DNA of 64,000 nt from Anadara kagoshimensis. Lineage: Eukaryota; Mollusca; Bivalvia; Arcoida; Arcidae. A program made the position numbers and the translations under genes. The stretch covers positions 1,969,171 to 2,033,170 of the forward strand of contig CM037875.1 of assembly GCA_021292105.1 (NCBI GenBank), in the 5' to 3' direction. The notes below the pieces were generated by a model. That model worked only from the letters and a program-made list of their open reading frames with translations, had not been told where the DNA came from and searched no databases. Below are positions 56,981-64,000 of this stretch, piece after piece (position 1 is the first letter of the stretch; each line of letters begins with the position of its first letter).

Positions 56981-57984
56981 GGCATTAAAATTGTATTGTT
57001 TTACTGTAATTTTCAACTATTTAGGTATTTTAATGTGACATAAACAAAATTGACACATGTATCCTTTATAATTTACCTTGTCTTGGAACTAGCAATATTA
57101 AAGTGTCAGTTGGTGTAGCTATCATTAACTCCGTAATAGACCGATACAATAAATTTTAATGAGAACTGACCAAACTATTAATCTATTAATCCAACACTAA
57201 CAAACACTTAAATGAAACTAAACAAACCCGAGAGATGTCCTTGATAATTCACCTTCACATGGTATAGGCAAACAACATTGACCGGACTGATTGACCTGTC
57301 ATTTCAACATTTTCTATGGACCAGGCCCGGTTTCACAATCATTCCTTCGCTAAGATTTTCCTTAATAGTCTGGCAAAGGATTTTGAAAAAAACGCTTATT
57401 TTTTTATGTAGGGAGGACAACGTGTTCAAAGGTGGCAAGTTATGTCATAACCTTCTTTGAACTTTACTTTGGTAGAATCGGCTTGTTGCCAAGCAAGATT
57501 TCACCCAGGGGCCATTGTGGGGGCACCTAAAGGTCAATGGGTGCAAAGTTCAAGTGAAAATGCCCATATTGACCTATACACAAATTCAAGGTGGCTTACA
57601 GAAGTTTTTCTTTATACATTTTGTCTTCTAAATATGTAAGTGGTATCTTCAAATTAAAAGAAAGTCATATCCAACTAATTCAGTCACTTATTTTCAAAGT
57701 TTCCCATAAAAAAATAAGATTAGACGTGTGCACAATTTGACCTTTACAAATATGATTAATTGTGGCAAATAAATACTAGTATAAACACATTTGTGCATTT
57801 GAAATTGTTTAACAAAACTTTAGACTTCTGTTAAAATAATTTTACTGAATCATATTGCCCGTATTTATATAAGTATCCACTTTTAAAAAAAAGAAATCAA
57901 AGTACTGGTGGTACTGAAAGATTTGATTAGCTATAATGACTGTATCTGTATAATACTATCAAGTGTGTTCTCTTTTTCTGGTGG
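56981..57984. other. non-coding with an M3 end fragment
   Basis: 57324-57371 is an M3 terminal piece (GGCCCGGTTTCACAATCATT). Short plus ORFs at 57278-57639 have no support. Confidence 0.45.
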
Positions 57985-59180
57985 AAGTATTAGTGAACTG
58001 TTGAAACACGAACTATTCCCAGTGTCGCTTTCTATACCTGATACATCAGGACCCTTGTTATCTGCAGCCGACGAGTCGGATCTTCAAAATATCCCTGAGG
58101 AAGAAGTTTGCATGGAGACATTACTACCAACATAATTAATGGTCAAACTTTAGTTGTAGTACTGGGAACACGTAAAGACATCAATACACTCGGCGAATTA
58201 GGAAACGCACAAACTGTTTATCCACGCGAAAGATAAATGTATGAAAATTGATGTCATTATGATAGATATGACAACTAATCCATAAAAGGTGAAACCATCT
58301 AGAGATAAAAGAGGATCAGGTCCCCGTTCTGTTAGAAGAATTATTGATAACTAAAATGTCCCTCTGCCATCAAATTGGTAAGATTTTATAAGTCACCAAG
58401 AAAACAAATAGGATCTCGTAGTAATCCAAGACACTTCTTAGCTTAGCTGAGGGTATCAGGAGGTCCAACAGACAGCATGTTTAATTCATAAAGAGGAAGG
58501 AGTGTAACCGTTTTTAAAGCTTTACACAAGGAAGCCGATACTAGAATTGTTCCCCATGGTGTTGATGCTTACATGCAAGGCTATAAAAGAACAGTTGTTG
58601 TCTGTCGTGATACTGATGACCTTATTCTTCTGTTGCTTTTAAATGAGGAAGTATGATTCCAGACGGGGACATCTAAAGTTCGTCCCTGTTCATAGCATAA
58701 AATTATCACCTCTGGAGAGGAATAAGCTCCCAGTATTCCATGCAATTACAGACTGCAAGGCTGTCAATTAACTTTCTGGACATTCTAAATACAGTATTTC
58801 GTGTTTCCAGGGAAAACACAGATCTTCTTCCCACTCTTGCAAGAGGAATTTTTTTCTGAACTTGTGAGTGCAGATCCCTTCATTGAATGTACCTAGCGAG
58901 GATTTCTTATCTACGATGTAAACTGTTCCTCTCAGGGGAAAAGTACAATTGAAAATTTGTTTCCAACATCATATGCAACTGACCTACATATTCAACGTGC
59001 ACACTATTAAACTGCTGTTTGCCGGGCTGCATTTAGTTATACCTGGTATTTGTTCCAGATCTCCCATCACACGGATGGTGCTAGTCTCACTAACTTGCGT
59101 ACTGTATGCCTTTCACTCCCAGAGGATGTTAGTCCATCGACAAAATCCCTGAAACTGGCTCTGTTCTGCACAATTTTGCC
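57985..59180 (+). pseudogene. decayed copy of an EADTRIVLHxxDA...DTDxLIL family gene
   Basis: Three plus-strand frames read one after another give pieces of a single large protein: ISELLKHELFPVSLSIPDTSG then SAADESDLQN (58005-58130), GSGPRSVRRIID (58317), EADTRIVPHGVDAYMQGYKR (58530-58590), VVVCRDTDDLILLLL (58598-58640), VPVHSIKL (58683), LPVFHAITDCKAVN (58728) and LSGHSKY (58770). This order is that of a large uncharacterised family common in molluscs and cnidarians, probably tied to mobile DNA. Many stops and frameshifts show that it is dead. No introns are visible, so it may be a retrocopy. The open piece 57908-58135 is its first part. Confidence 0.75.
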
Positions 59181-59615
59181 CCCTCTGTTTCAATTTCAGT
59201 AACTTGTCTCAATGTGTATTTTATTCTTGTTTGTTCCATTTCAAAGTCTTGTGATGTTGTTGGCAGGTGTCTTGATGGTGTGACCTATCCATTCCCAATG
59301 TCGCTTTTGTGTTTATGTTTCAAAACGTCCTTGTTTTGTGATCCACCATAAACTATTCGTTACTAATTTTGTCTTGTCATCTGGCAACAAGACCACTTAA
59401 ATCTGAGGTTTTTTTCACAAATTAAACTTATTATTTTTTTTTTGCTTAAATCTTACTTTGAACTTTAACTTTCCTAAGACAATTACAGGTCAAAGGATCA
59501 TGAACAAAACTTAACTTTTTGGACTTAAGTATTTTCCTGATGTTCACGATTATTCTCGGACAGTTAAGTTAGTGCGAGTCTGAATGTGACTTAAAAACAG
59601 TTTTAATGAGAAAAT
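59181..59615. other. non-coding sequence
   Basis: Nothing seen. Confidence 0.4.
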
Positions 59616-59617
59616 TA

Positions 59618-59946
59618 TAAATTGGATTGATTGCATGGGGTTTTACGGGCTTTTACGTATTTCAGTCATATCAAGACGTCACCAGTGGCAGAAATTTTGA
59701 CCTTTGCAGTGAACTTAGGGAAATGTGCAGGAAAAGTTCCTTAACATGTTACACCCGCCTTGGCACGGGGCATCGGATTTTAATATCTCTCTCAAAGGAT
59801 TTCGTGACTTTCGTTACTAAATACCGAGTGTTTAGCACAAGAACAGTCACTACCTTATTTCAAGTCTTGGTCAGACCCAACTAGGGCTCGAACCCAGGCC
59901 TCACCACATACGGGGAGTGAGCGCTATACCAATCGAGCTACAGTAG
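59618..59946 (-). mobile_element. tRNA-derived SINE, family A, with head
   Basis: AAGACGTCACCAGTGGCAG, TTTGCAGTGAACTTAGGG, TTTCAAGTCTTGGTCAGAC, GGGCTCGAACCCAGG (reversed B box), CTATACCAATCGAGCTACAG (reversed A box). Plus ORF 59627-59884 is inside it. Confidence 0.85.
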
Positions 59947-59949
59947 GGG

Positions 59950-60755
59950 TATTTAATGAGAAAATAACCTTTACCAAAATCATGTCATGCATTGCTGAAA
60001 TGTAAATATAAATCATGTTGCACTACAAGATGTACATGTAGGGCATACAATTTAAAGTGGGTGGCTGCATGCACTTGCAATGGGACCGTTGAACCGTTGA
60101 TTGGTTAAACCCTTTGAATGATAATGCCACAGATAGTGATATTGATGAATGAAAAGAAATCTTTAGATGTGACTGATAGATTTCAGAGATTATGACTATG
60201 CCTTGCCGATTACAGTACTTGCAGTACTTTGATTTTAAACTTTTAATAAATTTCAAATTATTAGCTGGGTTTAAACAATATATTTATTTTAATCACAGTC
60301 ATGTATTTGCAAAAGAATTATATTTTAGCATTTTGATTCATGCTTTGATGTTGAATGTATACTTTTATTTTATTCTATCTTGAAGCTTGTGTCAGAATTT
60401 TGAAAAATAACATTAAAATATTTAAATTTTACCCTAAACAGTCTCAATTAGCTTCCAAGTCAATGTTAAAATACACGAAATGCTATGATTGCATGAGAAC
60501 AGATTTATTTGATTTATTTAAATCTCAGAAAGTATATATTTGGACAGCTATAAACTAATAAAGATTAATTTTTGGGGAAAAAACCACTATCTGACCTTTG
60601 ACCTTTTATCTACTAAACCAAGGGTCGATCAGCTTGGCAACAGGTTGATTCTTGACCCCTAACCTATGATGATATAAGACAGCTATGTTGCCAGCTTTGA
60701 ACACTCATGTCCCCCTATTGTAAAATTTCATTTTTTTTCCACCAGACTATAACTT
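59950..60755. other. non-coding sequence
   Basis: Short ORFs on both strands at 60023-60558 lack support. CTGACCTTTGACC (about 60590) is a local phrase only. Confidence 0.4.
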
Positions 60756-60759
60756 AAAT

Positions 60760-60971
60760 CTTGCAAAATTTCAAATCTGTATAAATTTGTTAATTTTTTT
60801 AAAGATATTTAGGAATTTAAGGTGTCAATTTTAAGATAATTGCTAGAATTAAACGTTTGCATTCAGTTTTGACAAATATAATCATTAGCAGTTCCAAAAA
60901 GAGATATTAAAATTTGCTAAATTTAATTCAAGGAAATTCTTAGCTAAGGAATGATTGTGAAACCGGAGCCT
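60760..60971. mobile_element. MITE family M3, left end worn
   Basis: GGAATTTAAGGTGTC, TTTGCATTCAGTTTTGACAA (uninterrupted here), CTTAGCTAAGGAATGATTG, TGAAACCGGAGCC. It is the empty-site reference for the insertion at 38661. Confidence 0.85.
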
Positions 60972-61119
60972 GGACATTTATATTAAGGTGACATAGGTGT
61001 TTGTTTTGTTTACATCATACATAACCAGCTTCGTTTCTATAGGTATTAATTTCGAATTCTAACATTACCGATGTACTGGTTAAGCCAAAGTATGTGAATG
61101 CTCCTAATGAAAGGCACTG

Positions 61120-61412
61120 ATTTCGCTACTTTTATAAACAACTACATTCTGTCTTTTAAATTGGGAAAATTTGAAGTTTTGAAATACTGCAAACTGCACA
61201 GCATGCTTGCAATAGTGTTTAGGATCCTCACTGCAAAAATGTTATATAGTGACAATATCTAACATTTTGTGGGGTAAGGTCAACTAGATTTGATTTGCTA
61301 GTATATCACTATTGTTTGGTGAATTTTAGTGATCAAAATGGGAAAATTTCTAGTCATTTTTTCTCAGGGGAAATATCCCTTATTTCGGTAGTAATTTTAG
61401 GCAGACAAAATC
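61120..61412. mobile_element. MITE family M4
   Basis: TTCTGTCTTTTAAATTGGG, GCATGCTTGCAATAGTG, CTCAGGGGAAATATCCC, ending ACAAAATCACTG. Confidence 0.7.
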
Positions 61413-61703
61413 ACTGAAAGGTCAAGCATACAGGTCAATGTTGTTTGCCTATATGGCAGTAGTAAAAGTGTCAGTGTAGCTATCATACAATAACTTCTAA
61501 TGAAAACTGACCAAACTAATAACCAATCATTAATAAACACTTAGCCTTAACTAAACTGGAGACATGTTGTTGAAACTTTAACTTAGAAAGATATCAGCCA
61601 TATCAAAAATGACAGTCTATGAAGTATCATAACATAACAAGAGACCAATGGGCTTTTGTCGCTCATCTGAGAACATGTTCAATATCTCTTACTTTTTCAC
61701 ATA

Positions 61704-61890
61704 CAGTAAAACCTCGATTCATCACCACTATTTGTTCAGTAAAATTTTGGCATTATAAAGGGGTTTAGCAATAAATTGAAGGAGGCGGATAAAGAAAAAT
61801 ATAAACAAAATGGATTTTGGGATTTTAAAATAGTGTGGCGATAAGCGAGGTGGCAAAGTTATCGAGGGACATTATAACGAGGTTTTACTG
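61704..61890. mobile_element. MITE family M2, intact
   Basis: 187 bp, ends CAGTAAAACCTCGATTC and GAGGTTTTACTG, TA on both sides (61702-61703, 61891-61892). Confidence 0.85.
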
Positions 61891-61892
61891 TA

Positions 61893-62080
61893 TATCAAGA
61901 TGGTCCATTCCTAGATGGCGATTTCCCAGAAAAAAGAAAGAAGGCATTCTGCATTAGTAAACTGACAAACTTTAATAACGCTTTCTCAATCTAAGACTTG
62001 ATCGAATGTGAATCCAACCTAGTCTGTGAGAGGCACTGTGCCAATGCTTTAGATAACTTGGCCACTAAGGGTATCTATAG
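61893..62080 (-). repeat. tRNA-derived SINE, family B
   Basis: AGTAAACTGACAAACTTT, AATGTGAATCCAACCTAG, GTGAGAGGCACTGTG, AACTTGGCCACTAAGG. Confidence 0.65.
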
Positions 62081-62264
62081 TGCATTAAGAACATCAAATT
62101 TTACTATACTAGTAATTTACCTATATTTGCACTACTAAAATATTTTTGTTTCAGATTCCACTTTCAAAAATGACTGGAGTTGGTAGGCCTAATATTATAC
62201 TTCACTTGTTCTCCTGAATATTTTCGTCAAAAGCAATGCAAATATTTTGCAAAGTGAGAAGAAA

Positions 62265-62530
62265 TACTAAACTAGAACTGTCTCTTGAGAGTCAAATACC
62301 CCTTGCCCCCCAACATTGACCTCTTGACCTTGACCTTTGACTTATGCACATAACTTTTGTAAAGGACACATCGTTTCATATTTACAATTTTACAATTGTG
62401 TCAAGTTTGATCAAAACGCATCTATAGACAATGAAGATCACGATATCGAGCGAACACGATATTATGACGGACAACCAGATGGACAGACACATGGACGGAC
62501 AGAGAGACAGTGTGATTCCTATATAACAAA
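62265..62530. repeat. HINE-like repeat, right part
   Basis: CTAGAACTGTCTCTTGAGAG then a GGACAACCAGATGGACAGAC tract at 62468-62510, as near 5938 and 44373. Confidence 0.55.
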
Positions 62531-62618
62531 AAAAAATTATTACACCTTATGTAAAAATCTAGCAATTTCATTGGATAAGAGCTATGTAACAATTTGTACT
62601 GTCACATAAAATTTATAA

Positions 62619-62650
62619 TGTCACATAGCAACGCGCGTGACTATGTGACA
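62619..62650. promoter_or_regulatory. palindrome with X-box-like site
   Basis: TGTCACATAG (62619-62628) and CTATGTGACA (62641-62650) are perfect inverted arms around CAACGCGCGTGA. GTCACATAGCAAC fits the RFX X-box (GTNRCC...RGYAAC) with one mismatch. It lies 136 bases before the ATG at 62786. Confidence 0.4.
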
Positions 62651-62785
62651 GTATGTTTGTTCGAGTCACCTCCCTTCACTGGATTACATCAGCGCTTTGA
62701 ACAAAACATGTTTTCAGTTGTATCTACGGCAAGCGTCTCATTGTTATTGATATTGTTTACATTCGTCTGTAACAACAACGGTCGG

Positions 62786-62955
62786 ATGATGTTTGTCGAG
62801 GTTGACAATGACTTTCTTGGCAATTTGTTAGAGTCTAAAGACTCTGCATCAACTAAGCGGATCATTAAGCGGACTGTGGATATGTTTCTTAAATTTCTTG
62901 GCTCAAATGACTGTGGATTTGAGACATTCCCGGTTGATAAATTGGATGAAAATCG
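62786..62955 (+). CDS. candidate N-terminal exon, Crypton/DUF3504-like protein
   Basis: From ATGATG at 62786 the frame reads MMFVEVDNDFLGNLLESKDS, then ASTKRIIKRTVDMFLKFL and ETFPVDKLDEN, up to a donor-like CG/GTATGG at 62956. The pattern (FL...S..T.R..K..V..F..FL, then a P..LDE stretch) is that of the helical N-terminal domain before the tyrosine-recombinase-like domain of Crypton-derived and ZMYM/DUF3504 proteins. The frame is open further 5' (from 62594), but the upstream residues are hydrophobic and repeat-like, so I prefer the later ATG. No catalytic part follows within the window; the next exon is outside, missing or not seen. Confidence 0.45.
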
Positions 62956-63030
62956 GTATGGGCATTACAAAAGACGAAGGATGCACATCATGTATTGGTA
63001 AAATAAAACAAACATTCGGTGTAATAAAAT

Positions 63031-63169
63031 AAATATTACATTTCTGACAGGGTGCCAGTACATATTGTCACCTCTCGAAAAGCATTGTCAGCCTCGGCTT
63101 TCGCCTCGGCAAACAATGCTTCCTCGAGGTGACAATATGTACTGGCACCCTGTCAGAAATGTAATATTT
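63031..63169. repeat. long hairpin, ~58 bp arms, GC-rich loop
   Basis: The left arm 63031-63090 (AAATATTACATTTCTGACAG...) and right arm 63112-63169 are almost perfectly inverted. The loop GCCTCGGCTTTCGCCTCGGC is itself a repeat of GCCTCGGC. Confidence 0.9.
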
Positions 63170-63450
63170 ATATAATGATGCATAATACTTCAAGATCTTT
63201 CACTCCTGTACTTGTAAAAACTTATACTTATTTTTTTTTCATTGCTGCAAATTTTATCAGAAAAATGGTAACACTGTAAAGTCTTTTTATTGTTGCTAAT
63301 GTTTAAAAAAAATTTCCTTTTAATTTCTCAGAAAGAAAGATGAAGCTGTAAAATCAAAAATCAAAGATCAAAAAAAACTTTGCGGTTGGTTATACTAAAT
63401 TAGGGTCAATCCCAAAACCAGAAACAAACCTTCTTTTGTTTGGCCTAAAT
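63170..63450. other. non-coding sequence
   Basis: Nothing seen. Confidence 0.4.
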
Positions 63451-63453
63451 GTA

Positions 63454-63613
63454 CAGTTAAACCTGTGTATAAAGACCACACAAGGAAACCAGTCAAGAAG
63501 CAGGTGCAGGTGGCACTTAAATAAAGGTTCAAGTAACATGAATAAAGAGCAATTTGGATAAAATTTTCCTGGCCATTAAAAGCAGCTGACCATTACTCAA
63601 GGCAGGTTGGACT
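63454..63613. mobile_element. MITE family M1, worn copy
   Basis: Ends CAGTTAAACCTGTG and GGCAGGTTGGACT, TA before the left end; interior AATAAAGAGCAATTTGGATA. Confidence 0.7.
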
Positions 63614-64000
63614 TTTGATTGTGTGTGAATGAATTTCCTGCGGAAAAATAACTGACTGGGAAAATTCCCAGATTTACAATTTGATAAGATTATTAATAAT
63701 AACCAGCTGATGCTAAAAGTCAAAATTTTGTATTGATCCATGATTAACATATAACCGGGAAATAAACTCTGCAATGATGAATCATAGAAATAAAAGAAAT
63801 ATTTCTACATATCCTGGGTACAACGGTGTCAGGGATGCAGAATTTTTTTTTTTTTTTTGTAATGAGTAATGAGTCAAAGGTCACAGCTTGGGTATCGAGA
63901 CAAATAATCCCAATGGATTAAATATAATCTTCTTATCTGTGTAAAGAATTGTCAATTTAAATCTTCTTAATTAAATTTTCTGTTACATCATGTAGATTAA
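63614..64000. other. non-coding sequence
   Basis: A poly-T run at about 63842-63859. Nothing else seen. Confidence 0.4.

Overview
This is nuclear DNA of an invertebrate animal, most likely a bivalve mollusc. It is AT-rich and gene-poor, with coding sequence split by multi-kilobase introns bounded by GT/AG sites. It carries pearl/HINE-like elements (tandem ~165-170 bp cores followed by ACGG/ACTG-type microsatellite), at least two tRNA-derived SINE families, several TA-target MITE families and one intact neuropeptide-type GPCR. There is no sign of operons, CRISPR arrays or bacterial genes. The species cannot be fixed from the sequence alone.

Layout. From 1 to about 17.2 kb the window holds four minus-strand exons (17037-17148, 9006-9105, 4099-4217, 2736-2870) of one coiled-coil protein. 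Their splice phases chain without a break. The introns hold a pearl-like element (about 118-1421), a second one (about 7500-8345), tandem repeats, a CT-rich minisatellite and SINEs. A weaker candidate upstream microexon lies at 24745-24779. From 17 to 36 kb I see mainly repeats plus one possible plus-strand first exon (31004-31342).

The best-supported gene is an intron-less class A receptor ORF at 36530-37687 (FMRFamide/neuropeptide receptor-like). Its leader contains a 70-bp-spaced duplication of a 3' splice-site-like block and short upstream ORFs. About 1 kb beyond it, a 1377-bp TIR transposon (38661-40037) carrying a 100-codon ORF sits inside an older MITE. Related MITE copies in this same window supply the empty site and prove a TA target duplication. 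A tRNA-derived SINE with 13-bp target duplications follows (40317-40696).

From 41 to 64 kb there are dense MITEs and SINEs, a 41-bp minisatellite of about 24 copies, a hAT-type MITE with an SINE inside it, a 119-bp tandem array grown from a MITE end, a decayed gene copy (57985-59180) and a candidate N-terminal exon of a Crypton/DUF3504-like protein (62786-62955). Six long hairpins with mutually unrelated arms are spread along the window.

The genes do not form a functional cluster. The new-looking parts are the TA transposon with its repeated terminal motif, the duplicated GPCR leader, and the hairpin set.
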